Shown: positions 17,120 through 25,630 of the stretch, piece by piece | Numbering within the stretch: the stretch's first letter is position 1 | Layout: the number at the start of each line of letters is the position of its first letter | NCBI GenBank assembly: GCA_963731625.1 | Contig: CAVSWH010000001.1 | Location: 1,612,001-1,676,000 of the forward strand | Source of the DNA: PALSA-555 sp963731625 | Lineage (GTDB): Bacteria; Actinomycetota; Acidimicrobiia; IMCC26256; PALSA-555 | DNA: 64,000 nucleotides | Direction of reading: 5' to 3' | The notes under the pieces: model-generated | The model's input: only the letters and a program-made list of their open reading frames with translations | Told to the model about the DNA's origin: nothing | Databases searched by the model: none | Translations under genes and position numbers: made by a program

Positions 17120-17638
17120 TCAGAGGCGCGGGCCGCCCGGCTTGAAGACCATGAAGACGAGCAGCACGACGAGCGTGACGTCGAGGATCGCCTCGCAGAT
17201 GGCGACCTGCTTGGTGAGCCGGTCCATCTCGGCGGCCTGGCTCGGCGGGGCGGCCCCGCCCGCCGGCACCTCGGCCAGCTCGTCGAGCAGCGCGTTCATG
17301 CGCTTCACCCGCGGCATGAGCAGGCCGTGCGACACGCCGAGCGCGGCGACGAAGAGCACGATCGAGAGCCAGATCCAGGTCTGGCCGAAGTCGAAGAGGT
17401 TGTTGCCGAGCCCGACGAGCGCCAGGCCGAGGACGAACACGGCGTAGATGAAGTACTCGGCGACCTTCGTCACCCGGAACATCGCGTGGGCGATCGCCGC
17501 GGCCTCACGACCGCCGCGGGCCTTGGCCTGCGCCCCGTACAGCCCGTTGAAGATGACCCCGCCGAACCCGATGATGGCGCACAGGATGTGCAGCACCTTC
17601 ACGATGTTGTACAGATCGCTGTTGTAGGCCGCCAGCAT
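17120..17638 (-). CDS. DUF2269-like integral membrane protein
   Basis: 172 residues with four predicted helices near 13-30, 62-80, 84-103 and 146-164. The N-terminal YNIVKVLHILCAIIGFGGVIFNGLY, with a membrane His, resembles DUF2269 proteins, some of which look like small heme-binding membrane proteins. A cytosolic loop (AEVPAGGAAPPSQAAEMDR) precedes the last helix. Function unknown. It is divergent from nucS. Confidence 0.65.
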   Translation of the reverse strand: MLAAYNSDLYNIVKVLHILCAIIGFGGVIFNGLYGAQAKARGGREAAAIAHAMFRVTKVAEYFIYAVFVLGLALVGLGNNLFDFGQTWIWLSIVLFVAALGVSHGLLMPRVKRMNALLDELAEVPAGGAAPPSQAAEMDRLTKQVAICEAILDVTLVVLLVFMVFKPGGPRL

Positions 17639-17709
17639 CCGCCACCCCCATGATCGAGCCGGCGCATCGTAGAGCGACCGCCGCGGCCACGCGTGCTACG
17701 AACGCGGCC

Positions 17710-18369
17710 GTGCGGCTCGTCGTGGCCCGGTGCTCCGTCGTGTACACCGGCCGGCTCGGCGCCCGCCTGCCCGAGGCTCGGCGCCTCATCATGCTGAAGG
17801 ACGACGGGTCGCTCGCGATCCACGCCGACGCGAAGGCCTACAAGCCGCTGAACTGGATGAGCCCGCCGTGCTCGATCATCGAGGGCGACGGCACGATCGT
17901 CGCCACGAACCCGGCGGGCGAGCGCCTGGCCGTGGCGCTGCACGAGGTCCTCTTCGATTCCTCCTTCGAGCTCGGCGAGGACCCCGGGCTCGCGAAGGAC
18001 GGCGTCGAGGCGGAGCTCCAGGTGCTGCTCGCGGCACAGGTCCAGATCCTCGGCACGGACTGGCGCCTGGTCCGGCGCGAGTACCCGACCGACGTCGGCC
18101 CCGTCGACCTGCTCTGCCGCGACGCTGACGGACGCGCCGTCGCCGTCGAGGTCAAGCGCGTCGGGGAGATCGCGGGCGTCGAGCAGCTGCTCCGCTACCA
18201 GGAGCGGCTCGACCGCGACGGCTCGCTCGCACCGATCCGGGCGATGCTCGTCGCGACCCGCGTGAAGCCCCAGGCCCGCGTGTTCGCCGAGAGCCGAGGC
18301 GTCGAGTGCCGCGAGGTGGATCTCGAGGCCTTGCGCGCGGATGCCCCGCCCGACCTGCGCCTCTTCTGA
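17710..18369 (+). CDS. nucS: Mismatch-specific endonuclease NucS (EndoMS)
   Basis: A 219-residue NucS, the enzyme that cuts both strands at mismatches and replaces MutS/MutL in most actinobacteria. The start GTG 17710 gives VRLVVARCSVVYTGRLGA, which aligns with mycobacterial NucS. The N-terminal DNA-binding part holds DAKAYKPLNWMSPPC. The nuclease core holds VDLLCRDADGRAVAVEVKR (Asp, Glu and Lys of the RecB-like site) followed by GVEQLLRYQERL. The last residues, DLRLF, form a sliding-clamp-binding motif. It stands alone, divergent from the DUF2269 gene. Confidence 0.96.
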   Translation: MRLVVARCSVVYTGRLGARLPEARRLIMLKDDGSLAIHADAKAYKPLNWMSPPCSIIEGDGTIVATNPAGERLAVALHEVLFDSSFELGEDPGLAKDGVEAELQVLLAAQVQILGTDWRLVRREYPTDVGPVDLLCRDADGRAVAVEVKRVGEIAGVEQLLRYQERLDRDGSLAPIRAMLVATRVKPQARVFAESRGVECREVDLEALRADAPPDLRLF

Positions 18370-18469
18370 CCGAGGCGCGGCCTCACTGGTGGCTGACCGG
18401 CCCATCATCGGCCGCTCACCCGGGCACACGACCCTCAGGCGCGGTGGTCACCGGCCGGGCCCGGTGGCG

Positions 18470-18475
18470 TACCGT
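18470..18475 (+). promoter_or_regulatory. -10-like box upstream of tatA
   Basis: TACCGT, about 57 bases before the tatA ATG; the leader contains an AGAGAGGACC ribosome-binding region. No good -35 is seen. Confidence 0.3.
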
Positions 18476-18531
18476 AGGGCGTGCCCGGGCCCTGACCCGG
18501 CGCCGCACGGTCAGCCAGAGAGGACCTCCAC

Positions 18532-18729
18532 ATGACTCCGATCCTTGGCGAGATCATCGGTTGGGAGGCGCTCCTCGTGCTCGGCCTCATCGCGCTGCTC
18601 TTCGGCAGCTCCCAGCTCCCGAAGCTGGCCCGCTCGATCGGCCAGGCGAGCAAGGAGCTCAAGCGCGGGCTGCACGACGAGCCCGAGGAGACCGACGCGA
18701 AGGAAGACACGAAGGAAAAGGACGCCTGA
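18532..18729 (+). CDS. tatA: Twin-arginine translocase subunit TatA
   Basis: 65 residues with the TatA plan: a short periplasmic N-terminus, one membrane helix (ALLVLGLIALLFGSSQLPKLARS), an amphipathic helix (IGQASKELKRGL) and an acidic/Lys tail. TatA oligomers form the pore for folded proteins. A TatB-like gene follows 25 bases later; tatC is not in the window. Confidence 0.93.
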   Translation: MTPILGEIIGWEALLVLGLIALLFGSSQLPKLARSIGQASKELKRGLHDEPEETDAKEDTKEKDA

Positions 18730-18754
18730 CCCGAGTGCGGGTCACGGCTCGACC

Positions 18755-18994
18755 ATGACGGGCCTCTTCTCGCCCGTCCACATCCTCATCGTCCTCACGG
18801 TCGCACTGATCGTGCTGGGCCCCCAGGAGCTGCCGAAGGTCGCGCGCTCCACCGGCAAGGTGCTGCGGGAGCTGCGCGCCCTGCGCGCCCGACTGGACGA
18901 GGAGATCCAGCAGCTCATGGACGACGACGAGCCGGATCCGGCGCGGCCCGACCAGCCGGCCCCCGGATCCGAGGATGGCGACGCACCGGCCTGA
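18755..18994 (+). CDS. TatA/TatB-like translocase subunit
   Basis: 79 residues: a membrane helix HILIVLTVALIVLGPQELPKVA with the family Pro-x-Glu-x-Pro turn, then a long amphipathic helix (TGKVLRELRALRARLDEEIQQL) and an acidic Pro-rich tail. The Glu in the first helix region and the helix length suit TatB better than TatA, and it directly follows tatA. The paralogue assignment is inferred. Confidence 0.85.
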   Translation: MTGLFSPVHILIVLTVALIVLGPQELPKVARSTGKVLRELRALRARLDEEIQQLMDDDEPDPARPDQPAPGSEDGDAPA

Positions 18995-19042
18995 GCGCCC
19001 AGCGGTGTCGCGTTCGCCGCGGGGCATCGGCGAACGGTTCGA

Positions 19043-19048
19043 TACCGT
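19043..19048 (+). promoter_or_regulatory. -10-like box upstream of the DMT transporter gene
   Basis: TACCGT in the 120-base gap before 19115; the resulting leader would be about 60 bases. No -35 is evident. Confidence 0.25.
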
Positions 19049-19114
19049 GCAGAGATCCGACCGGGCGGCGGACCTCCCGCGTTCGGCCAGGGTGAGGGTC
19101 ATGCGGGACACGAG

Positions 19115-20014
19115 ATGACGACGGACCTGGCGCTCGCGATCGTCTTGGCGCTCACATCGGCGCTGCTGTTCGCGACCTCGAACGTCGTCGAGCAGCGTGT
19201 CGCCGCCCGGGCGCCCGAAGAGGAGTCGCTGCGGCCCCAGCTCCTCGCGACGCTCGCCCGTCAGCCGGTGTGGCTGGCGGGGTTCGCGGCGGACGTGGGC
19301 GGCTACGGTGCGCAGGCGGCCGCGTTGGCCTTCGGCGCGCTGCTCGTCGTCGCCCCGCTCGGCGCCCTGGGGCTCCTGTTCTCGCTGCTGCTCGACGCCT
19401 CGGTGAACGGCCGGCGGCTCTTCAAGTCGGACCTCGCGGCCGCCGTGCTGCTCTGCGCGGGCCTCTCGGTCTTCCTCGCGGTCGGGGCGCCGAGCGAGGG
19501 GAGCGCCACCGTCTCGGCGGCGTCGTGGGCACCGGCCCTCGTCATCCTGGCGGCGGTCGTCGCCGTCGCCTCGTTGACTCGCCGTCACGTGCGGGGCCCG
19601 GCGCGGGCCACGCTGTTCGGGCTGGCGAGCGGCATGACGTTCGGCATCAACGCTGCGCTCACCAAGGTCGTCGTGCACCAGCTGGGCCAGGCGCCCCTCT
19701 CGGTGTTCTGGCACTGGGAGCTCTATGGCGTCGCCGTGCTCTCGGTGAGCGGGCTGATCATGGTGCAGAGCGCCTTGCAAGCGGGCTCGCTCGCCGCGGC
19801 ACTCCCGTCGATGGAGGTGGCGGAGCCCGTCGTGGCCACGATCGTCGGGGTCGTGATCCTGGGCGAGCATCTCCACGCGCACGGCAACGGCGACAAGATG
19901 GTCATCGCCGCGGCCGCGCTGGCCATGCTCGTCGGCCTCTTCGCGCTCGCACGGTCGCGCGCCGCGCACGCGCCCCCGACACCGGCCGTCGACCATGCGA
20001 TGACCCGGGCCTGA
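19115..20014 (+). CDS. DMT-superfamily (EamA-like) transporter
   Basis: A 299-residue hydrophobic protein with nine to ten predicted helices in two similar halves, the EamA/DMT plan. The first half holds SALLFATSNVVEQRVAAR, the second FGLASGMTFGINAALTKVVV. The C-terminal half ends with the typical VAEPVVATIVGVVILGEHL. Such proteins export metabolites or drugs, or resemble Mg-transporter-like NIPA proteins; the substrate cannot be told from sequence. Monocistronic in appearance. Confidence 0.82.
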   Translation: MTTDLALAIVLALTSALLFATSNVVEQRVAARAPEEESLRPQLLATLARQPVWLAGFAADVGGYGAQAAALAFGALLVVAPLGALGLLFSLLLDASVNGRRLFKSDLAAAVLLCAGLSVFLAVGAPSEGSATVSAASWAPALVILAAVVAVASLTRRHVRGPARATLFGLASGMTFGINAALTKVVVHQLGQAPLSVFWHWELYGVAVLSVSGLIMVQSALQAGSLAAALPSMEVAEPVVATIVGVVILGEHLHAHGNGDKMVIAAAALAMLVGLFALARSRAAHAPPTPAVDHAMTRA

Positions 20015-20087
20015 GGCGGCGCACCGACGGGCGCGGCACGGGTTCTTGTCCCTGGCCCACGCGTGTGGGTCGGTCTAAGGAGGTTGG

Positions 20088-20651
20088 ATGCGCCATTTCT
20101 CGTTCCGTCCGGCGCTCACGCTGCGGGGCCGCAAGTTCAAGGGCCTGCGGGGCTGGGCCGGAAAGCCGTTCCATCCGCCGCTCACCGACGTGCCGGTCGG
20201 CGCGTACGTGCTCGTCGCCGGGTTCGACGTGATCTCGGCGCTCGGTCACAACAACAGCTGGGCGCGTGACTACTACCGTGCCGGCACGTTCGCGCTCGTC
20301 GGGGGCGGGGCGATCTCGCTGCTCGCCGCGCTCACCGGCTTCTGGGACTGGCTGCGGTCGACCGAAGCGGGGACCCAGGCCCGTCGCACCGCGAACGCGC
20401 ACGCCGTCACGATGCTGACGGTGACGTCGCTGGTCCTGGCGAACACCGCCGTCCGGATCCTCGTCTACCCGGGTGCGCACTCGACCCCGGGCGTGGCGCT
20501 CGGGCTGAGCCTCGCCGCGGCGCTGCTCACCGTGATCGGCGGCACGCTCGGCGGGACGCTGGCCTTCGACTACGGGTTCAACGTCGAGACGGCGGGGGAC
20601 AGCCCGGTGTGGCACCCCTCCGAGGTGGACGTCCGGCCGGGCCAGCACTGA
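20088..20651 (+). CDS. DUF2231 membrane protein
   Basis: 187 residues with about four membrane helices. The segment GKPFHPPLTDVPVGAYVLVAGFDVI near residue 26 is the DUF2231 signature, with conserved His and Asp. A soluble tail follows the last helix. Function unknown; some family members lie near redox genes. A perfect AAGGAGGT Shine-Dalgarno sequence at 20077-20084 fixes the ATG. It converges on dnaB. Confidence 0.85.
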   Translation: MRHFSFRPALTLRGRKFKGLRGWAGKPFHPPLTDVPVGAYVLVAGFDVISALGHNNSWARDYYRAGTFALVGGGAISLLAALTGFWDWLRSTEAGTQARRTANAHAVTMLTVTSLVLANTAVRILVYPGAHSTPGVALGLSLAAALLTVIGGTLGGTLAFDYGFNVETAGDSPVWHPSEVDVRPGQH

Positions 20652-20687
20652 CGGCCGGGTAAGGGATTTCTAACGAGTCAAGCGGGC

Positions 20688-22043
20688 CTAGTCGGGTGCC
20701 ATGTCGGCGAACTTCGTCAGCCGATCGACGAAGGCGAGCCGGGTCGTGCCCGTCGGGCCGTTGCGGTGCTTGGAGACGATGATCTCCGCCGTGCCGCGCT
20801 GCTCGGAGTCGGGGTTGTAGATGTCGTCGCGGTAGATGAACGCGACGACGTCGGCGTCTTGCTCGAGCGAGCCGGACTCGCGGAGGTCGGCGAGCATCGG
20901 GCGCTTGTCCTGGCGGTACTCGAGCTGGCGGTTCAGCTGCGAGCAGGCCATCACCGGGCAGTTCAGCTCGCGGGCCAGGATCTTCAGGCCGCGCGAGATC
21001 TCGGCCACCTCGACCTGGCGGTTCTCGGCTCGCTTGCCCATCGGCGTCATCAACTGGAGGTAGTCGACGACGACGAGCCCCAGATCGCCGTGGCGGGCCT
21101 TCGTCCGCCGGGACTTGGCGCGCATCTCCATGACCGTGCAGTGCGGGTTGTCGTCGATGAAGAGGGGCGCCTCCGCGAGCCGGCCGACCGCGTGGCTGAG
21201 CTTGGTCCAGTCCTGCTCGGGGATGTTGCCCGTCTGGAGGCGCCGCGCGTCGACGCGCGCCTCGCCGGCGAGGAGGCGCTTCGTGAGCTCGAGCGTGCCC
21301 ATCTCCATCGAGAAGAAGAGCACCGGTCGGCGCGAGACCATGGCGACATTCGCCGCCGCGCCGAGGGCGAAGCTCGTCTTGCCGGCACCCGGGCGGGCGG
21401 CGACCACGACGAGGTTCGCGGGCTGGAGCCCGAGCAGCAGCTTGTCGAGCTGGGTGTAGCCGGTGGGCACGCCGGTGATGTCGCCGGTGCTCGCGTAGAG
21501 CGCCTCGAGCTCGTCGAGGGTGTTCTGGAGGGCGTCGGCCATCTTGATCATCGAGTCGCTGACGCGGCGCTCGGCCACCTCGAAGACGAGCGACTCGGCG
21601 CGATCGACGGTCTCCTGGACGTCCTGGGAGTCGTCGTAGCCCATCTCGGCGATGTCGCCGGCCACGCCGATGAGGCGGCGCAGCAGCGCGAGCTCGTTGA
21701 CGATCTTGGCGTAGTGGGCCGCGTTCGCCGAGGCCGGCGTGGCCGCCTGGAGGCGCAGCAGCGTCTGGCGACCGCCGAGGGCGTCGAGCAGGTCGGCGCG
21801 GCGCAGCTCCTCGGCGACGGTGACCGGATCGATCGGCTCGCCCTGACCGTAGAGGCTGAGCACGGCCTCGAAGACGTGGGTGTGCGCCGGCTTGTAGAAG
21901 TCGGACGCGGTCACGCCGACCTCGACGGCGACGGTGATCGCATCGCGCGAGAGCAGCATCGCCCCGAGCAGCGACTCCTCCGCTTCGATGTTGTGCGGCG
22001 GGACACGACCCGTCCGCCGCACTGGTTCGAGCGCCTGCACCAC
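20688..22043 (-). CDS. dnaB: Replicative DNA helicase DnaB
   Basis: A 451-residue hexameric helicase that unwinds the fork 5' to 3'. The N-terminal collar begins at VPPHNIEAEESLLGAMLLS. The RecA-like motor has Walker A ARPGAGKTSFALG near 222, FFSMEM near 248, Walker B VVVDYLQLM near 330 and the arginine-finger region RESGSLEQDADVV. Length is normal and no intein is present. Its probable loader DciA is encoded at 50275-50604. It lies downstream of rpsF-ssb-rpsR-rplI on the same strand, a common arrangement. Confidence 0.97.
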   Translation of the reverse strand: MVQALEPVRRTGRVPPHNIEAEESLLGAMLLSRDAITVAVEVGVTASDFYKPAHTHVFEAVLSLYGQGEPIDPVTVAEELRRADLLDALGGRQTLLRLQAATPASANAAHYAKIVNELALLRRLIGVAGDIAEMGYDDSQDVQETVDRAESLVFEVAERRVSDSMIKMADALQNTLDELEALYASTGDITGVPTGYTQLDKLLLGLQPANLVVVAARPGAGKTSFALGAAANVAMVSRRPVLFFSMEMGTLELTKRLLAGEARVDARRLQTGNIPEQDWTKLSHAVGRLAEAPLFIDDNPHCTVMEMRAKSRRTKARHGDLGLVVVDYLQLMTPMGKRAENRQVEVAEISRGLKILARELNCPVMACSQLNRQLEYRQDKRPMLADLRESGSLEQDADVVAFIYRDDIYNPDSEQRGTAEIIVSKHRNGPTGTTRLAFVDRLTKFADMAPD

Positions 22044-22250
22044 CGAGTCCCGCTCCCGTTCGCCGCCCGTTTACGGGGCGGTCATCCCCGTGCCCGAAGC
22101 GACAGCATGAAGGCTCGGGCCTGGGGATCGATAGTGCGAAAACCGTGTGGATTGCGGTGGACGAGGCCGTGGATAACTGCCCCGCTCATCCCCAGGCCGG
22201 AGGAGAACCGACGGTCGCACCCCGCCAAGGTCGCACGGGGGTGTGACGAG
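22044..22250. other. rplI-dnaB intergenic region with DnaA-box-like sequences
   Basis: 207 bases without a gene. CGTGGATAA at 22169-22177 is TTATCCACG on the other strand, one base from the TTATCCACA DnaA box. TGTGGATTG at 22146-22154 is a weaker match. It is also the leader of dnaB, so DnaA could regulate dnaB here. Confidence 0.4.
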
Positions 22251-22696
22251 CTACTCGGCCTGCACCTCGACGTGGAGCGTGGCGGTCACCTCGGGGTGGA
22301 GGCGCACCTCGACGTCGGTCGCGCCGAGGTCCCGGATCGGCTCGGGGAGCTCGATGGCGCGCCGGTCGACGTCGATCCCGAGCTGTTCGTGCGCGGCCGC
22401 GGCGAGATCCGCGTTGGTGACGGAGCCGAAGAGCTTGCCGCCCTCCCCGCGCGCGCGAGGACTCGCAGCGGGCGCGCACCCAGCTGCGCCGCGGCGGCGT
22501 CGGCTCCTTCGCGGTCGCGCGCGTCCCGCGCCGCGCGGTTACGCCGCATCGCCTCGGCCTGCGCGACCGCGCCCTTCGTGGCCTTGATTGCCATGCCGCG
22601 GGGCACGAGATAGTTGCGGGCGTAGCCGTCGGTCACCTCGAGGAGGTCGCCCTTGCGGCCCAGGTGCTCGACGTCGGCGCGCAGCACGATCTTCAC
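22251..22696 (-). CDS. rplI: 50S ribosomal protein L9, apparent frameshift
   Basis: Joined, two frames give about 148 residues of L9. The first frame from GTG 22696 holds MKIVLRADVEHLGRKGDLLE and GYARNYLVPRGMAIKAT. After LARAG the frame is lost, and the L9 C-domain continues in another frame as EGGKLFGSVTNADLAAA and ends HVEVQAE at 22251. One base is missing from a G run near 22445. L9 stabilises the L1 stalk region. The lesion is either a sequence error or a real truncation; L9 is dispensable in some bacteria. The gene overlaps rpsR (GTGA). Confidence 0.88.
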
Positions 22697-23145
22697 GACG
22701 CGTCCTCACCATCCGCGGCGGCCGCGACGGGCACCTCGTCGGGGGTGGGCACCGGCACGACCTCGCCGTTCTCCGGCGTCTCCACGTCGGGCGGTCGGGG
22801 CGGGGCGTCCGCCTCCGACGGGCTCGGCGGGCTGTCGCCACGCGGCGGCCCGCTGTCGCCGCGGTCCCGCTTGCCCTTGCTGCGGTGCGTGACCTGGCGG
22901 ACCGAGTACGGGAGCAGCGCCATCTCGCGGGCCACCCGGATGGCGCGGGCGACGGCCCGCTGCTGCTGCGCGTCATTGCCGGTCACGCGACGCGCCCGGA
23001 TCTTGGCGCGCTCCGACATGAACCGGCGCAGCAGCGCGACGTCCTTGTAGTCGACCCACGCGATGCTCTCGCTGTCGAGGATCGACACCTTCTTCTTGGG
23101 CTTGCGCTCCGGGGCGTCGCGCTTCGTCCGGCGTGGTCGGGCCAT
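22693..23145 (-). CDS. rpsR: 30S ribosomal protein S18 with long acidic tail
   Basis: 150 residues. Residues 18-80 are a normal S18 core (KVSILDSESIAWVDYKDVALLRRFM... and QQRAVARAIRVAREMALLPY). S18 binds the platform of the small subunit together with S6. After VTHRSKGKRD, about 60 extra residues rich in Pro, Asp and Glu follow; typical S18 proteins end at 75-90 residues. The tail is in frame and runs exactly to the rplI start overlap, so it seems genuine. Confidence 0.93.
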   Translation of the reverse strand: MARPRRTKRDAPERKPKKKVSILDSESIAWVDYKDVALLRRFMSERAKIRARRVTGNDAQQQRAVARAIRVAREMALLPYSVRQVTHRSKGKRDRGDSGPPRGDSPPSPSEADAPPRPPDVETPENGEVVPVPTPDEVPVAAAADGEDAS

Positions 23146-23147
23146 GG

Positions 23148-23651
23148 CTAGAAGGGTTCCTCCATGTCGTCGGCAGTCTCGGCGCGGGCCACGGGCGCGC
23201 TGACGCGCTCGCCGCCACCACCACCGCCTGCACCGGCTGCACCGGCTGCACCGGCTGCACCGGCTGCACTGCCACTGTCGAAGCTGCCGCGCCGCTCGTT
23301 GCGGCGGACCTCGGCGGTCGCCCAGCGCAGGCTCGGGCCGATGTCGTCCGCGACGATCTCCACGACGCTTCGCTTGTCGCCGTTCTCGGTCTCCCACGAG
23401 CGCTGCTCGAGGCGCCCGTTCACGACGACCCGGGCGCCCTTGCCGATGGACTCGCAGACGTTCTCGGCCATGTCTCGCCAGCAGACGACGTTGAAGAAGC
23501 TGGTCTGCTCCTCCCACTCTTGGGTGTTGCGGTTCTGCCAGCGTCGGCTCACGGCGACGCCGAAGCTCGCCTTCGCGACGCCGCTCGGCGTGTAGCGCAT
23601 CTCGGGGTCACGGGTGACGTTCCCCACGACCGTGACGGTGCTGTCGGCCAT
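23148..23651 (-). CDS. ssb: Single-stranded DNA-binding protein
   Basis: A 167-residue SSB. The OB fold covers residues 1-110 (STVTVVGNVTRDPEMRYTPSG, FFNVVCWRDMAENV, GKGARVVVNGRLEQRSWE). An Ala-Gly-rich linker is built from a 9-base tandem repeat. The tip DDMEEPF binds partner proteins such as RecO and PriA; the usual last residues are DIPF, here EEPF. The gene lies between rpsF and rpsR, the usual place. Confidence 0.96.
   Translation of the reverse strand: MADSTVTVVGNVTRDPEMRYTPSGVAKASFGVAVSRRWQNRNTQEWEEQTSFFNVVCWRDMAENVCESIGKGARVVVNGRLEQRSWETENGDKRSVVEIVADDIGPSLRWATAEVRRNERRGSFDSGSAAGAAGAAGAAGAGGGGGGERVSAPVARAETADDMEEPF
23231..23266. repeat. 9-bp tandem repeat in the ssb linker
   Basis: Four perfect copies of CACCGGCTG, with partial copies at both ends. 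It encodes repeated Ala-Ala-Gly in the disordered linker. Slippage would change linker length in frame. Confidence 0.9.
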
Positions 23652-23697
23652 CTGGACCTCCTCTGTCGTCCTGGCCGGCGACCAGGCTCCCGCTCGC

Positions 23698-24024
23698 CTA
23701 GCCGCCCGACGGTGTGCCGAGCGTCGTGCCGTACACGGTGTCCGGTATCCGGAGCACCTTGTGGCGCAGCACCTCGTCGGCGAGCGTGAGCGTGCGGCCG
23801 AGCTCGGCCATGGCCTCGGGCTCGGCGCGGGCCTGGAGCACGACGTAGTACCCCTCCCAGCGCCGCTTGAGCCGGTAGGCGAAGGTCCGCTTGCCCCAGT
23901 AGTCGACGGGGCCGAGCTCGGCACCCTTCGAGGTGAGCAGCGTCGTCGCCTGCCCGACGGCGGCCTTGATGTCGGCCTCGTCGAGCTCGGCGTCGTAGAT
24001 GACCATCACTTCGTACGGCCGCAT
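23698..24024 (-). CDS. rpsF: 30S ribosomal protein S6
   Basis: A 108-residue S6 (MRPYEVMVIYDAELDEADIKAAV, then GKRTFAYRLKRRWEGYYVVLQ), the small-subunit protein that pairs with S18. First gene of rpsF-ssb-rpsR-rplI. The 46-base gap to ssb contains the AGGAGGTCC ribosome-binding site of ssb. Length and sequence are normal. Confidence 0.96.
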   Translation of the reverse strand: MRPYEVMVIYDAELDEADIKAAVGQATTLLTSKGAELGPVDYWGKRTFAYRLKRRWEGYYVVLQARAEPEAMAELGRTLTLADEVLRHKVLRIPDTVYGTTLGTPSGG

Positions 24025-24196
24025 GGGCCGTGCCTCCTTCGGACCGGCGGGCCGGGCCGGCGGTGGGCCGCCGGGTCGCCCGCGGGCTCACCGGGGACCG
24101 CCGTGTCAGAGACACGCTCGGGCGGTGAGCAGGACGTTGTCGGACTGGGATGCTACCTGCCGGATCCGGGGACGATCGTACGGGTGGGCTGTGACG

Positions 24197-24678
24197 TCAG
24201 CCGGTGAGCGAACCGCGGGGAAGTCCCCCGGCGAGGGTCTCGACGGCGTAGCGGAACGAGTGGCTCGCTCCGTACACGGGGCACTGGGACTCGGGGTAGG
24301 GGCACGGCGTCATCCGCAGCCGGTCGACGCTGCGCCCGTTGGCGCCGTAGAACCCGATGTCGAGCGCGACCGGCACGGTCGACATCGTGAAGCCGACGCT
24401 CGAGTCGCTCGGGAAGACGAAGAGCATCCCGCGGTACGGGCCGAGCGTGGCGCGTTCGCGAAGCCCCTCCTCGCGCTGGGTCTCGGTCTGGGCGATGACC
24501 ACGAGCAGGGCGCGCCCCCGAGGCGGATGGTCGTCTGGGTGAGATCCGGGAACGGCTCGGTCGCCCCGGTGGCGCCGCGCACCGCGTGGTTCACGGGCGG
24601 CGCCGACGCGCCGGCCGGCGCGGCGAGGAGGCTCAGCGCCAGCGTGGCGCCGAGGAGCGCGGCGGCGGCCCGCCTCAC
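24197..24678 (-). pseudogene. DUF192 secreted protein, apparent frameshift
   Basis: Joined, two frames give about 160 residues. The first frame from GTG 24678 encodes a signal peptide (AALLGATLALSLLAAPAGA) and runs to DLTQTTIRLGG. The DUF192 domain continues in another frame as ALLVVIAQTETQREEGLRER, YRGMLFVFPSDSSVGFTM and ALDIGFYGANGRSVD. One base is missing from a G run near 24520. DUF192 proteins are small extracytoplasmic proteins of unknown function. The start overlaps the panB stop (GTGA). Possibly a sequence error. Confidence 0.8.
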
Positions 24679-25556
24679 GCGGAGGCGTGCTCGGCGGGCG
24701 ACCCGCCGTAGAGGCGGAGGGCGTCGGCGACGCCATCCGCCGCGTGGTACGTCTCGCCGCTCGACGGGAAGCGGCCGGCGCGCACGTCGTCGGCGAAGCG
24801 CTCGACGGCGGCCGTCGCGTCGCCGGCGAGGTCGGCGTAGCGGCGGACGAACTTCGGCGTGACCCGTGTCTCGAGGCCCACGAGGTCGTGGAACACGAGC
24901 ACCTGGCCGTCGCAGTGGCGCCCCGCGCCGATGCCGATGGTCGGGACGGCGACGCTGTCGGTCACGAGGCGGGCGACGGCGTCGGGGACGCACTCGAGCA
25001 CGATCGCGAAGCAGCCGGCGTCAGCGAGCGCGATGGCATCGTCGACGATCGCCCGTGCCGCGTCGAGGTCGCGGCCCTGGACGCGGAAGCCGCCGAGGGC
25101 GTGGAAGGACTGGGGCGTGAGGCCGAGGTGGCCCATGACGGGGATCTCGGCGTCGAGGATCGCGCCGACCGCGGGCAGTCGCTTGCGCCCGCCCTCGAGC
25201 TTCACGGCGCTCGCCCCGGCGCGCACGAGAGTGGCGGCGTTGCGGACGGCGTCCTCGGGCCCGAGGTGGTAGCTCATCCAGGGCAGGTCGGCGACGACGA
25301 GCGCGCCCGGCCGGGTGCGCGCCACCGCGCCCACGTGGTGCGCGAGGTCGGTCGTGGTCACCTGGAGCGTGTCCTCATAGCCGAGGACCACCATCGCGAC
25401 CGAGTCCCCGACGAGGATCATGTCGACGCCGGCGGCATCGACGGCGCGCGCGGACGGCGCGTCGTACGCCGTGACCATCACGAGGGGGGTACCGCCGCCT
25501 TTGGCAGCGCTCACCGCGGGGGCGGTCGTCCGACGGGACCCGGTCAGGTCGGTCAT
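24675..25556 (-). CDS. panB: 3-methyl-2-oxobutanoate hydroxymethyltransferase
   Basis: A 293-residue PanB, the TIM-barrel enzyme that makes ketopantoate from 2-oxoisovalerate and methylenetetrahydrofolate, the first committed step to pantothenate and CoA. Conserved parts are VTAYDAPSARAVDAAGVDMILVGDS near residue 28 (Mg-binding), VKLEGG near 116, MGHLGLTPQS near 138 and IVLECVPD near 184 with the catalytic Glu. ATG 25556 gives the usual family start; longer starts add an unmatched Pro-rich stretch. panC and panD are not in the window. Confidence 0.95.
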   Translation of the reverse strand: MTDLTGSRRTTAPAVSAAKGGGTPLVMVTAYDAPSARAVDAAGVDMILVGDSVAMVVLGYEDTLQVTTTDLAHHVGAVARTRPGALVVADLPWMSYHLGPEDAVRNAATLVRAGASAVKLEGGRKRLPAVGAILDAEIPVMGHLGLTPQSFHALGGFRVQGRDLDAARAIVDDAIALADAGCFAIVLECVPDAVARLVTDSVAVPTIGIGAGRHCDGQVLVFHDLVGLETRVTPKFVRRYADLAGDATAAVERFADDVRAGRFPSSGETYHAADGVADALRLYGGSPAEHASA

Positions 25557-25630
25557 CGCCTCGTCTCCACCGTCCAGGGCACCCACGGCTCCCGGCGGCC
25601 CCCGCAGCGTAATCCCGGCGGGCGGGGGAC

